Counted from the stretch's first letter, positions 1-12,090 are shown. The stretch is 64,000 nt of DNA from Siphonodentalium dalli (GCA_032622095.1 CP136066.1:65604278-65668277), one strand, 5' to 3'. A program made the numbers and translations. The notes: generated by a model not told the origin, from the letters alone.

Positions 1-2130
1 CTCACACAGCAACTTGTCGAACTGTTCGGTTGTTATGCACGTTTCATATTAAGACAAACGGTGGTTTCGGAATACACGCGGCTTAAATAAGTTGACACTT
101 ACTGATTAGTTTACATTGTTTAGCATTGAGAGCCATGGCGCACGATAAAGACACATCCATAATTATACCATATGACGAATCTCTACTCAGGTTTCATCCG
201 TAGAGATCATATTCTACATGACTATTCAAAACCTGAAGACTTCTGACGGGGAACTTTATTATTTCGCGAAAATACGCAGGTATTAAATTTATTGGTTAAT
301 ACATGGTGTTAGTCATTAATTTAAGGTCCCCGCTCGCTCCGCGTCGCCTACAATTTTAAACAAATTACCCGGATAATCAATTGATTTTCATTCACCAGAG
401 TCACTTTTTGACCAGTATGGAGTAAAAACTGATTTTCTTACATTGCATGCTATGAAGAAACAAGCAGAACTGACTTTGATATTTCCAATTGATAAATTAA
501 AAATTCCTTGCAGACCTTATATCCCACAAGAAATTGCCATTCTTTTGAAATCTAAAAAAATGAGCCATGGATATATACAATGTTATATCTTCGTAATTCA
601 TATACCACAAAATATCGCATAGTGACTTATTTCGATAACTGATGTCATATAGACAACCATGTTCGACGCCATCTTGGATAACAAAGATTCCCCAAAGCGG
701 ATTTTAGATATGTTATACTGAGGACTCTGCTCCTATTGACACCAAAATCGAATTCTTACCAATTTATTCGGGGTTGACCCATCATTGCGCGTACCACGAT
801 CATGTATAAGCTTAATATCAACAATAACATTAATAAGTCAACAAATGCCCCCTCTCTCTCCCTCCCCTCACTCTCTCTCTCCCTCCCTCTCTGTAATTAC
901 ACATGTTATCTGACCCAGTTTGATAAACACATAGGGGAGAATGGTTACCAGTATATGTGTCATTCCTTTCAATTTAAATTAGCTTGACTCGCATGTGTTT
1001 GTTATATGCAGTTGTATACCTCTTACAATATTATTTATATAGTATATTGACTCGTTTTCATCTATGCTCATGATATATTTTATTTATTACGCTGATAATT
1101 TCAAGGAACATTTATCAGTGGTGCAATGCTGAAAACTTATCATTTTGTAACTATTCTGAGGAAAATGAATTCACTTCATCTTATTATTGGATCTATTGAT
1201 CTCAGATTGGATTGTTTTTTTATATTTGGCTCAAATAGGGGCAGAAATGAGAGATTTACCCATATATATGTGGACTGTTAACGTCATGGGTTGATTTATG
1301 AGCTGAGTTTAGAACCACATAATTGGTCGGAGGGTTTCTGGGTTTGACCCCCCCTAACTTTGGTATTCAGTGGAAAATCTGTTGTAACTATACCAACAAA
1401 TGGCCACATTTTGAATATTTCTAACTTTATGAACTTGAAGTACCAGTTGTAAAATTATTCAACCATGTGAAATTGAAGCCACAGGAACATCCATGTTGGC
1501 CGGTTGATAGAGGTTTATCGTCGTTTCAGCCGCTATGCCATCACAACATCAGTTTTACTGGTTGAATGACCACACACAAATTTAATTGCCCCACCCCACC
1601 AAACGGGTACCCATTTTGTTCAGCTTTGGTTCGTAAATTAAGCTAGCTTATGTTCATACTAATTGTTATATCGTCGACTTGGAAAGTAAACATTGTTTTC
1701 AAATTTCTTCTAATATGCTTTTATTTCTGGTGATCAAACACAAATAACCGGATTGGTCATCTCCGGTTTAAACCTGGTATACATAAACTTCTAGGTTCAG
1801 ACCGCCGTTTCACAGCTAAATCCGTTGTATTAAACCCAAGACCGCTGGTCTAATTGACGCATTTGTCAACTCTTGTTTAAATGTTAACATCCCATGTGCT
1901 ACCTAGAGCGCATTTCATAATTGTCTCGACGCCTAACATCATATCAACATCGGCGCCTGATATCGCCTCCCAGATTTCCGTCACACGCGCACCAGAGCGC
2001 CGCATTGTGACTCAAAACATCTCACCCATGTGATTTGGGTGTTTGCTAATTGTGAACGCGCCGGGTATGTCGCTTCGTTATTAATTTGGCATCGCGAAAT
2101 TCCCTTGTGTTGTGGGTGTATTTCGGACCG
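1..2130. other. No gene recognised; low-complexity and unique AT-rich DNA
   Basis: I see no protein-like reading frame, RNA gene or clear mobile element in this stretch. The only structured part is a short CT-rich tract near 848-893. Small ORFs here have no family resemblance. Confidence 0.6.
848..893. repeat. CT-rich low-complexity tract
   Basis: An interrupted run of CTCTC and CCCTC steps on the plus strand. A similar but longer CT microsatellite lies at 52787-52858. Confidence 0.85.
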
Positions 2131-2135
2131 CATTT

Positions 2136-2417
2136 TCAATTGTATAGCATTACTATATCGATATTACGAGGGGCGTCCGCCGAATCAGGATTCACATACG
2201 AGATGACGTCATCAATAAGTAACTCCGTGGATTTTATCTCTTCAATCATCGTCCGTAACTTGTCCATCTGTCCTTGGTCGATTCCCACTAGAAGGTTTGC
2301 GTCGGGAACGAAATAATGCAACATATGTCCAGATTTTAAGCATGCATCAAGTTTACGGAGAACCATAATAATGATTTCATCGGAGTGGTGTGTTTTCCAG
2401 ATATCTGGATCCGCCTC
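2136..2417 (-). CDS. Probable last exon of a Mab-21 domain (cGAS-like receptor family) protein
   Basis: The minus-strand frame is open for 93 codons and ends in TGA. It begins right after a splice-acceptor-like sequence, a run of seven T followed by CGAG, so I place the exon start at 2417; the acceptor AG is at 2418-2419. The residues read like the C-terminal helical part of the Mab-21 fold: PDIWKTHHSDE, then LRKLDACLKSG, then HYFVPDANLL about 45 residues into the exon. Family members typically carry a W...S motif, a helical L..LL..L..CL stretch and YFIP..NLL there. Mab-21 proteins include metazoan cGAS-like nucleotidyltransferases and developmental factors. The catalytic half is not present, so activity cannot be judged. 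No upstream exon was found within the window. This is family recognition by eye; a chance resemblance remains possible. Confidence 0.5.
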   Translation of the reverse strand, partial: EADPDIWKTHHSDEIIIMVLRKLDACLKSGHMLHYFVPDANLLVGIDQGQMDKLRTMIEEIKSTELLIDDVISYVNPDSADAPRNIDIVMLYN

Positions 2418-2639
2418 CTCGAAAAAAACAGAAAGTAACAGTTCTCACATGATATGAAGTTAACGTATCACCGCTTGAGTCGAAAAACATCTTCAGACTT
2501 CTTAATTTCAGGTATATAATTATATACATCACTCGCGAGTTCTGCCGCGGCTAAAAAGAGGCAAGATTCGTGTTCACTCTCTCGGTTAGTGGGGTAAGTT
2601 CGGACGATGGGGTGATATACTTCACCCCCACCAACCCCA

Positions 2640-3030
2640 GCCTTACTCTCTAAAAAACACTGTGTAGACACGCTACACACTTTGTACACATATATGTGTA
2701 ACATCTGCTCTCCAACAATTATGTGTAGAAACTGTAGAGCAATTTTTGGTACACACAATATGTGTAGCTCTATACACACATGTATGTGTAGTCGCTATAC
2801 ATTTGTGTGTAGTAAACAGTTGGTACACAGTTAGTACACAGATAATACACAGTTAGTGTGTACTTTATTTATACACATTTGTGTACATAGTACACAGTAG
2901 TGTGTACTTTATTTATACACATCTGTGTAACAACCTACACAATTTTGTAGTATATAGTACCCAGTATTGTGCATATTTGGTACACACACTGTGTACCAAC
3001 TAATCTATACACTTTATATGTAATACATTT
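2640..3030. repeat. Degenerate array of TACACA/TGTGTA palindromic motifs
   Basis: About 390 bp dominated by variants of TACACATNTGTGTA and GTACACAGT at irregular spacing. Each motif is nearly self-complementary. A shorter patch of the same style lies at 14835-14945. It looks like a decayed microsatellite or palindromic satellite. Confidence 0.75.
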
Positions 3031-3326
3031 ACATGCATTCTTTTTGCAAATATTGGACATTTTTGGGTGATGTAGCAACTGTAATGTCGAATCAGAATCG
3101 CATGGTTGAGGCCACTGAATTTAGGCCATCACAGTAAGAATGTTTGATATTGAAAGCCATAATTATTACTCCTTTTTTTTTATTAGCCAAAACAAATCAT
3201 GAAAAACATGCTATCATATGTTATATATGCTGAATGGACCTCATATTACATTGGCATTTACATGTACTGGTATAATAAATTTGCAATGACAATGAAATGG
3301 GCAAGAAAAGTTTAACTCACTATTTA

Positions 3327-3842
3327 TCTAACTTTTCCGGTTCAATATAATTGTTTAATTGCCAATTTATTTTACAGGCAAATGACAATGCCAACTATGG
3401 GTGATGTTCGATCAATTAAGTGTACTGGATGTATATCTAATAGCACATTCCTCGATATTTTATTCTGGGTAACATTTTTCTGACAATGCTGTGTTTTCTC
3501 AACAAATTTTATCAATATGATACCTTCATTCTCAGTTTTTGAAGCCACTTCTTCAATTGACAGGGCACGATGATCTTTGGGTTGACTCCAAGCCACCTCT
3601 CACATGATAATGACATGAAGATCTTTCAAAAACTGAGAATGAAAGTATCATATAGATAAATTTTGTTGAGAAAACACAGCATTGTCAGAAAAATGTTACC
3701 CAGAATAAAATCCCGAGGAATGTGCTATTAGATATACATCCAGTACGCTTAATTGATAGAACATCACCCATAGTTGGCATTGTCATTTGCCTGTAAAATA
3801 AATTGGCAATTAAACAATTATATTGAACCGGAAAAGTTAGAT
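3327..3842. repeat. Large fold-back: 215-bp inverted repeat with 86-bp spacer
   Basis: The arm at 3327-3541 is nearly the exact reverse complement of 3628-3842. Outer ends read ATCTAACTTTTCCGG and CCGGAAAAGTTAGAT; inner ends read CATTCTCAGTTTTTG and CAAAAACTGAGAATG. Only a handful of mismatches are visible. The spacer (3542-3627) belongs to a separate ~100-bp repeat found again at 3886 and 4228. No transposase, no obvious target duplication. Confidence 0.9.
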
Positions 3843-4345
3843 GCAGTCAAGTTTATATTTTAATTGCTTGCATCCAGGATAAGGCATCGAAGTCACCTCT
3901 TCAATTGACAGGGTATGAGGATCTTTAGAATGACTCCAAGTCACCTCTCCCTTGTCAATGATAAGAGGATTTTTCAAAAACTGAGTGAGCATGAAAATAT
4001 CATTTTGATAAGTTTTGACAAGAGGACACAACACTCTCCAAAAAGTATCAACCCATTAGTTATCATATACATGTATAACGGATTTGTGGAATGGAACTAA
4101 CTTCAGAGAAAGTTGGCATTGAAATTCATATATACCGGTACAATAAAATGGCAATGACAATACAAACAATGCTATTATGAATAGAGTTACATGCATTTTA
4201 ATAATTGCTCTTATTCTGGAGTCAGCATCGAAGTCACCTCTTCAATTGACAGGGCATGAGGATCTTTGGAATGATTCCAAGCCACCTCTCCCGCATCAAT
4301 GACATGAGGATTTTTCGAAAACTGAGCATATATTAAATTTATCGT
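3541..4345 (+). repeat. Three spaced copies of a ~100-bp unit
   Basis: The motif CCTCTTCAATTGACAGGG followed by ATGAGGATCTTT, CTCCAAG and CACCTCTC occurs near 3547, 3896 and 4238, about 345 bp apart. The last two copies also share upstream sequence (CATCGAAGTCACC). This looks like an old tandem duplication; the first copy became the spacer of the fold-back. Confidence 0.8.
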
Positions 4346-5461
4346 TTTTATCTGTTTTGAACTTTTGACGAGACAGCACTGTCAGATAAGTACTGTTAAA
4401 ATTTACGAAAGAAGTTACAAGTAAAAGTGGGACCGGCAATTTCTGTTGCGTTACATATACTGTAGTTAGGATACCACCAGTCATTGAACAGGAATCACTT
4501 CTCTATTACTTTCATGGTGTATCACAGTATCATGGCAATTAAGATTCAGTATCAATGCTTACATGTACATTACAATTCAGAAGCAGAATACACAGAACAC
4601 TGATAAGGTGTCATCACACCAAACACCAAGATAAAATATGGTCTCTTTGATGTTATTTAATTGTACACCCCACTGACTTATCCTATTTTCAGTAGATAAA
4701 TAACCCATATTATATTAAACTGACATCGTTTTTCAATACAATGTTACCACCATTACTTTGATAGAGGAAAGTTTATTCTCAAAGAGTATAATTATTTTAC
4801 ATGAACTTTATTTTAATGGTATATAACTATATATCCAACAAATGAAGCTGAAAATTCATATTTCATGTGCTGCAGGAGCCTCCAAACTCTGGTTGACACT
4901 ACAGTAACAGTTGAGGCACACGCAGACATGTTCACTGGAGAAATGTTATTAGATAGTCCACTTCAGCTGTTTCAGTCTGTTAATAAATTAGGGGAATAAT
5001 AGTATGACCACTGCTCCAATCCTGTAGTTAGCCAAAATCAAGGCTTCTTTTACCATGATTTTAATGAACAGAGAACAGAAAATTCCTTAGTTGAAGATTG
5101 TCAGATCATCAATTACAATAATGTGACTTATCATCCATCCTCCTTCACAATAACATATTGCATGGTAATTTACAAAGCATGTGTATGATATTACACGGCT
5201 GAAGATTGTCACACATTTGAGAACTGGTCCATAAATACTGTTTGTCATCCACCTTGAATGGGAAATTCAACTCATGGCATTTTGAAGCTAGAAGTAGTAA
5301 CATATCATTACTGTATGGTAGACCTCTACTTCCTCATATAGCACATTGTATATCTGAGTATGTAGTCATCCTGAAAAAATAAATATATGAAGTCAGAATT
5401 TTAAATTATTTTGTATGTATGTCATGATTTGAACTGAAAAAAATCTATTATAGCATGGATC
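4346..5461. other. No gene or repeat recognised
   Basis: AT-rich sequence with no convincing coding frame and no structure I could match to other parts of the window. Confidence 0.55.
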
Positions 5462-5869
5462 TTAAAGGTACTCAATCTGATTAAGCACCCCTAAATTACT
5501 ATTTCTTCGGCTTCAGGGGTTAAAAATAATTAATTTGAGTCGAGGAACCCATCCATCAAAGCTCAGAATGATCAGATATTGATTCTTTTTTTTAATTTGT
5601 AATTTTCTCGAGATGTGTACTAATAATTGCAACAGAAACATTTATTCAAACGGACGAAGATGGATAACTCTAAAATGAAGCACTGAGAACTTCCTTTTGA
5701 CGGCATGTTCTGGCCAAGAAACAAGAGATAACAAAACTTCAAAAATTTATATCTGATCACTCTGAGGGTTGATGGGTAGGTTACTCGACTCGAATCAATT
5801 TTTTGTTTTTACCTCAGAAGCCAAAGAAATAGTAATTTAAGAGGGTCTAATCGGATTGAGTACCTTTAA
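5462..5869. mobile_element. TTAA-flanked MITE, family M1, copy 1
   Basis: The element starts TTAAAGGTACTCAATCTGA and ends TCGGATTGAGTACCTTTAA. Subterminal sequences are also inverted: GGCTTCAGGGG...GAGTCGAGGAACC on the left against GGTTACTCGACTC...CAGAAGCC on the right, giving long imperfect TIRs. It is non-coding. The palindromic TTAA at each end is the target pattern of piggyBac-type transposases, so a piggyBac-mobilised MITE is a reasonable inference. Three more copies lie downstream. Confidence 0.85.
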
Positions 5870-6194
5870 CATTTAACCAACCATTTTCAGACACACCTCC
5901 CCCACTTGTTGATGAAAATCCACAAATAAGGTTCCAGCTATCTAGGTCACTTGTAACAATGTTAATCATATTTCCCAAACATGAAATGACACACTTTATG
6001 ATTTCCAGGCTTCAATTTAAAGATGAATTATCTGTTCCCACAACAAGTATATAGTTTCCTCGGTATCAATTAATATTGATTTCCTTATATAATGTGACTA
6101 TCAAGTTGCCCTGTGGGACATATATTTGTCACTATTTTTAGAAATAGTTATTGCTCAGAACAAACAGAGCTGTTTAAATATAATCAATATTAAG

Positions 6195-6925
6195 TATGCA
6201 TCATCCGATTAGATGCCCCTCAATAAGGCTCAATTACTATATATTTGGATTCGGGTGGGAGGATATTTGATTTGAGTCGATGAACCCACCCACCAAAGCT
6301 AAGAGTTATTACATATTCATTTTTAAATCTATTATTTTTCACTATCGAGACTTAATAGTGGCCTGGGAAAAAGTCAACGGGCCAATGGTCTTGGACCAAA
6401 TTGCGGATGAAGATAACTCTAAAATCAAGTAGCTTTGTGTTGAGGGGCCTCGGTGGTTCAATCGGTTAGGGGTACCACTCCAAGCCGTTTCGCCCTACAG
6501 CGCTGGCGATAAGGGTTCAAATCCACATGTTTCCATCGTGGACTTTGTAACTCGAAATCGTTATCTGGTGGAGTTGCCAGTTACTCGCCGATGGCCGGTG
6601 GTTTGCCGCACATGGTTGACGAGTTTATCAGCCATTGAAATCACTGTTAGATTAGTCGCAAGTGTGCGGATTTCCTCCACCACTAAAACTGGCAATGTCG
6701 TGATATGGCCTTAGTGGCTAAAGCGACAATAACCCCCAATCAATCAATCAGCTTTGTGTTGATAATGAGGCAAAATTTTCATTGAACAACATGTTGATAA
6801 ATAACACATTTTTAGCAATTTTATACTATAATTGACATTATTTTTGATATTATAATTAATCGTTTCTGATAACTGAAGCAGCATTTCAAAATATGTTGTT
6901 GGAAGCTGAATATATGGGGTTCATT
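6195..6925. mobile_element. MITE family M1, copy 2, degraded and split by a SINE
   Basis: Left part from ~6205 (CATCCGATTAGATGCCCCTC, GATTTGAGTCGATGAACCCA) and right part to ~6925 (CATTGAACAACATGTTG, TTCTGATAACTGAAG, TGTTGTTGGAAGCTG) match the left and middle/right of the copy at 9780-10182. Both termini are too decayed to see TTAA. A complete SINE sits inside it, so the MITE is the older insertion. Confidence 0.7.
6444..6749 (+). mobile_element. Complete tRNA-derived SINE with 13-bp target site duplication
   Basis: The 306-bp element is bracketed by identical copies of AGCTTTGTGTTGA at 6431-6443 and 6750-6762. Its head has an RNA polymerase III box A (TGGTTCAATCGG, 6454-6465) and box B (GGTTCAAATCC, 6514-6524), as expected for a tRNA-derived promoter. 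The body includes CCTCCACCACTAAAACTGG and the tail is CCCCCAATCAATCAATC. A short ATCA-type tail suggests mobilisation by a LINE with a non-poly(A) tail. It is inserted in an old M1 MITE. Intact duplication and boxes argue for a fairly recent insertion. Confidence 0.93.
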
Positions 6926-6929
6926 GAAT

Positions 6930-7949
6930 CAACTTGGAGAGTTTGCACGCTAAATTATACATGAAATGCTTTATATAATTATTATACAATGAAGTAAAAT
7001 AAATAATCACTCCAAATATTAAAAAAACATGTGAGTATAGTTAGTATACAGACTGTCAATGCGGTGAACGTTATTGCACCAATTTGTTTGGGCTCAAGTT
7101 CCGTGAAATATTAAATGAGTGGCCAGTGTCAAATTGCATCTTGCAGCATAACACTTTAACATACCAGATAAGTGGACAATTGTTTGCAGGTGTGGTTTGG
7201 TTTTGTATTTACTACACACCAATATTCAATCAAGTAATAATATTTGTCCACTATCTAGGCAAGTTAGTTATATATTGAACATGGCAAGAAATTAAATTAA
7301 TTCTCTGGTACTGGATAGGCTGTCATGCATGATGTCAAATATGTTGCGAGTCTCAATGACATCAGGATTGCACTATCGTGGACAAGCTGAAAAATTATAC
7401 CAACAATGTAACTGAATTTACGAAATACACCAAAATATTGCAGCTGTGTAATTAGAAGTAAAATAAAATAAAGCTTTATTCCACACCTATTGACTATTCA
7501 ACCAAATCTCACCATTGAATACCTATTATTGTATGCCTCTAGTGGAATAGAAGCCGGAACTATTTTTTGTTGATGTCACCAAGAAAGGTGACAAACAGCT
7601 ATTATAGGTACATTTATTATGTCAACAATCAGCTTCAGGTGATGTCCCGATCATAACCGGTTATCCATCAGACTTAAATCACAATAAAGGTAGCTGACTC
7701 ATGGATTGACACAATGGTGTAGAATAAATACAGAACACAACTTGTACCATAATCTCAAATATTTTATCAAAATCATGGTGGACAGTGCATAATTACATTC
7801 TGCTCGAGTTATGCTGTCGCAAAATATATCCATGCACGTTCTGCAACTCATTTGATAAAAGATTCTCGATGGACACTAGGGGTAACTTAATTTTAGGATC
7901 CTGCAAATATTAAAAAAATCATATTCAACTAGAGGTATGACTGTCCCAA
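6930..7949. other. No gene recognised
   Basis: AT-rich sequence. I found no supported gene, repeat or RNA here. Confidence 0.55.
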
Positions 7950-8692
7950 TGGGACTACGGATACCCCCCTGTTTTTAAAATACTAAGATGTTTCACATGT
8001 CAGTAAACATTTAGTTAAAATAATAAAATAACAGTTCCCATTGCAGGTGTACAACCATAACCCTAATCTTAAACCTATTGACCGAAAAATGTAGGAATAA
8101 AAGCTTGGACAAAATTATGTATGTTGCGAAAAAAATTCTAAGTTGTAAAAGGGGAATAACTCCACCAAAAAATGTCGGACAGACGTCATAATCGCAGGTG
8201 CGCAGGTTCCCATGGTACTTAATATCAGTGCCAAGATTAAAAAACATTGACCGAAAAATGTTGGAATAAAAGCTCGGACAAAATTATGAATGTTGCAAAA
8301 AAAGTTTCTAAATACAAAAAAAAGGGGGATAACTCCACCAAACAATGTCGGACAGACGTCATAATCGCAAGGGCACAAGTTCCCATGGTACTCAATATAT
8401 GTGCCACGTTTTAAAAAAATTGACTGAAAAATGTAGGAATAAAAGCTCGGACAAAAGTATACATGTTGTCGAAAAAGGGGGGATAACTCCACTAAAAAAA
8501 GTCCAACAGACGTCATAATCGCAGGTGCACAGTTTCCCATGGTGATTGATGTCTGTGCCAAGTTTCACGGAAATTGATCAAAAAACGACTGAGAAAAACT
8601 CCGGACAAATTTGTGTCCACGGACGGACGACGACGACGGACGGACAAGCTGACTCCAGTAAACCCCCCCTAACTTCGTTACGGGGGTATAAT
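7950..8692 (+). mobile_element. Non-coding dispersed element R1 with ~165-bp internal tandem units
   Basis: Begins near GGATACCCCCCTG and ends with CTAACTTCGTTACGGGGGTA, giving a short inverted ATACCCCC/GGGGGTA end. The interior repeats a unit three times (from ~8081, ~8247 and ~8422): CCGAAAAATGTAGGAATAAA, then GGGGATAACTCCACC, GTCGGACAGACGTCATAATC and TTCCCATGGTACT. The 3' part has GACGGACGGACAAGCTGAC. A second copy lies at 9585-10394. The ORFs in it are by-products of the repeat. Confidence 0.8.
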
Positions 8693-8699
8693 TAAACAT

Positions 8700-9580
8700 G
8701 CTGCTGCATGAGTATATGATTCATATTTGATTCAACATCAGCGAAGAATATATCTATATAATATCCCTGTTGAGCTTCGCAGTGCTAAAATGAGTGTTCC
8801 GTAAGAAGCACACATCGATGGCATTGCCGTAGAGTCGTAAGCACCCCCTCATTATGAGAGTAGTTCATCTGGATGATTGATTTCAGCATCCTGACCGACT
8901 GTACATGTGCATGTAGGTTGTGATACATGTGAGTCCGATCATGTAGCCCCAATGCCCCGCAAAATTAAAAGATTAGTTGAAATGCAAAGTAACATCATTA
9001 TATTTTACTCACAGACACAGACTGCCATTGGAAATGTTTTGTCCTCTCACAAATTCCAGAATTATGGCGAAGTTGTCTTGCAGCAAATTCAGAGGATCAC
9101 ATCACTCATTCTTACGATAAGCTGAGGTTATCTGCAAAAATTAGTAAACACTTATTACAATATTGTTTTCATTAGAAAAAGCTATTACTCAGACTAGTTA
9201 TTTAATTGCAATTGTATACATACACATGAAATCTGAAAATTGGCCACAGCAATAACTTCCAGGGCTATAAAATCACATATGTACTTCACCAACATTCATC
9301 AGGGACGTGGATAAACCCTAATAAACCAAACCAATCAAGTTGGAGCCAGTTAAAATTGTGAATTGGAACATAAGTACTAGTAGAATGTCTGCTGAACAGT
9401 CTCTTTAACGACAATAACTTATGATGAACTTATCCTGGCCATTTTTGTCGCTAGCATCCATAGCAACTCAACTCAAATGTTGAGTTATGTTCGGCATGAA
9501 ACGGGAAAAAAAGAAGATAAAATAAAAAAGAGTATTCTCTGTATATGAGCTTTGGTAGCAAGTAAAGTGCAAGTGCACTC
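8700..9580. other. No gene recognised
   Basis: No protein-like frame longer than chance and no clear repeat until the second R1 copy starts near 9585. Confidence 0.5.
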
Positions 9581-9584
9581 TGAC

Positions 9585-10394
9585 CCGACTTTAAAATCGC
9601 AGGTGCACAGATTCCCATGGTAATAAATATCTGTGCCATTTAAAAAAATTTAACAAAAAATGTAGGAATAATGCAGTTTCCCATGGTACTAAATGTCTGA
9701 AAGTTTTGAAACAATTGACCAAAAATTATAGGAACAAAAGCTCAAAGTAATACCCCTGTATAATATATTAAAACATTTCTTAAAGGTACTCAATCAGATA
9801 AAACTCCTCTCAATTACTATTTCAATGGCTTCGCTGGCTTCAGGGGTAAAAAATATTTGATTTAAGTCGAGGAAGGCACCCATCTAAGCTCAGATTTATT
9901 AGATATCGATTTTAGAAATCTATTATTTTTCATTATCAGGAATACTTTCTGTCACAGAAGTTTCCCGAAAAAGCCGACCGACATACTCTCGATACTAAAT
10001 TCCATTGAACAAAATGTTGCTATACAACATATTTTGGGCAATTATATACGATAGTTCACAGTCGTTAGCATTATTTTTGGATAATTATTTGATTCTGATA
10101 ACTAACGTGACCTTTGATAAAATTTTGTTGTTGTTGGAATCTGTTGCGATGGGGACCCTCTGATCGGATTGAGTACCTTTAAGTCAAAAAGGGGATAACT
10201 AAAAACAATTGGACAGACTTCATAATCACAGGTGCACAGGTTATCATTGTGGTTGCTGTCTGTGCCAAGTTTCATGGAAAATGATTAAAAATGACTGAGA
10301 AATACTCTGCACAAATTTGTGTCCATGGACAGAAGGAGGGCTAAGATGTTTCCAGTATAACCCCCCACAACTTGCAGGGGGGGGGGTATAATAA
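9585..10394 (+). mobile_element. Element R1, second copy, split by an M1 MITE
   Basis: Left part 9585-9779 (AAAATCGCAGGTGCACAGAT, TTCCCATGGTA) and right part 10183-10394 (AAAAAGGGGATAACT, GGACAGACTTCATAATC, TGACTGAGAAATACTCTGC, ending in a G run and GGTATAAT) match 7950-8692 in the same orientation. The gap between them is exactly the TTAA-flanked MITE at 9780-10182, so R1 was here first. Confidence 0.8.
9780..10182. mobile_element. MITE family M1, copy 3
   Basis: Starts TTAAAGGTACTCAATCAGA and ends TCGGATTGAGTACCTTTAA; about 403 bp. Non-coding, inserted in an R1 element. Its right half (TTGTTGTTGGAATCTGTTG) links it to copies 2 and 4. Confidence 0.88.
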
Positions 10395-10399
10395 TAATT

Positions 10400-11880
10400 T
10401 TGGAGGGCATTAAATAATGTCCCGACAGTCAAGGACCACAAATAGGTCCAAGGGCTGTTAATAAAACATAACGCTCATGCATGTTATTATTATTATTAAT
10501 ACAACTCCATCCTTGTGTGATCGGTGACACAGAATTCACTGGGCCGTGTGAGAACATTTGAAATTTGAACATACAAATTGCAAAATCCTATAGCATCTAT
10601 TGAGTAGCCTCAAGGTTTTAGAAACATCAGACCTGATCTGTTGGTCTAACACAAATTATTCCACACTAATAGATTGTTTGATAATCAATCTACAAAAAGA
10701 TTTCAACCTATTGTTTCTTGTGAAATTTCCGACTATAAATGTACTAGTACATGTCTGGAATTCAACGATATTTAGAACAGTTGAAAATTTTGACCACGGT
10801 TGATGGAGATAGGCTAATTGTAGCATTACCAGTCTCTGCCCCGGCTATAGGCTAATATGATATTCGCCGGACATTCGAAGGATATAGTTTACACGATACC
10901 CTTTTGCTGTATACATTGGTCTTTATATCCAGTGATTCTGTCAGGCTACTTTATGCAAGTCGAATTCCTGTTTTCACAGACCTGCGACTGACGCGTGCGA
11001 CAACTGAGGTTGTGGCTGATGCAGTTAAACCCATTCGATTTAAATATGTGCTTAACTGCATCAGCCACAAACCCAGTGATTTATATAATATATATGATTT
11101 GAAACGTTGTGCCTCTACATGTAGCCTCATGCATCAGCCGCATGTCTGTAATAGCAGCTTTATACCGACATGGGTTGGCAGTCTACACATTTGTATTTAT
11201 TGAATTTGTGTGCACCAGTCTCTGTCGAGACTAAGTCTGCATTAAGTACATGTGACTATATTTATATACTGGTACGTATATAGATCGTTCGTTCGAAGAG
11301 AGGTCCCTGTCGGTAATTTCCGCTCAGCAAATGCTGCACATGACATGTTCATCTGAATGGCGATCACCACCACCGGGCACTTGCAGTAAAAAGGGCAGTT
11401 CGTTCAAAGGGTACGAAGCCCCATGGCTACCCGTGGGCTTGCTATTGACAGTATTATATAAAGTACTAGTAGAGGTGGAGATATTTATTCTTTCGAGGTT
11501 TCGACACAAGTTTCCAACAACTGTGGTCTGTAATAACTTGTTCGAGCTATAAAAGGTGCAAAAACTAATTTTGGCTTTTGATGACTTGTGCATATTCCAT
11601 TAATTCGAAATTAGGTGTTGTTGGAAATTGGAAATGAAATAATATTATCTACTTAGTGAGCTTTCAGACAACTACGATTCAATCATAAGTGGAAGGATTT
11701 TCGTCGTAGGAAGTAACCGATAGTTAGACTGCGCATGCTCACGTCAAAATCACAAGTCAAGAAATAATATCAAGCACCGTTTGATTTTAGATTCAAAATT
11801 GTGTCGTATCCACTTGTGACGTAATCGCAGTCGTGTATACATAAAACATTTGGCTGGAAAGATCGCAGGGTAGTCAATCA
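10400..11880. other. No gene recognised; contains one strong stem-loop
   Basis: No supported coding exon. The one clear structure is the stem-loop at 11010-11070. Confidence 0.5.
11010..11070. repeat. Perfect 19-bp stem-loop
   Basis: TTGTGGCTGATGCAGTTAA (11010-11028) is the exact reverse complement of 11052-11070, with a 23-nt loop. It could be a relic of a small fold-back element or an RNA hairpin. Confidence 0.85.
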
Positions 11881-11889
11881 CATGCTATA

Positions 11890-12090
11890 CAAACAACCTA
11901 CTCAGCTGGACAAAACAAGTCTCCACTACTTAACCGTGGTGTGGTTAGCGTTGCCACCACGGCCAAAATGCAAAACCTTCTACACCGATGATCCACCTAC
12001 TCACTACAGTTGGGCCGCAGTTAGGCTCCTGCGAATATTCGATTCGAAAGTCAAATTCGATTCGAATTCGAGTCGAAATTGCCAACTCAA
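11890..12090 (-). repeat. Dispersed repeat R2 (CCGCAGTG / ATTCGATTCG family), inverted copy
   Basis: Contains GTGGTTAGCGTTGCCACCAC, then GGGCCGCAGTTAGGCTCCTG and ATTCGATTCG runs. In reverse complement it matches 13520-13620, which reads ATTCGATTCGATTTCG, then CGCAGGACCCTAGCCGCAGT. Related copies are at 13520-13930 and 33325-34245. Confidence 0.7.

Noticed and set aside
6454-6524. tRNA gene
   Set aside because: Box A and box B are present, but the unit is bracketed by a 13-bp target duplication and followed by a SINE body and (ATCA)n tail, so it is a tRNA-derived SINE.
8011-8561. Protein genes on the minus strand in R1
   Set aside because: The frames repeat with the ~165-bp DNA units and show no domain; they are by-products of the tandem repeat.
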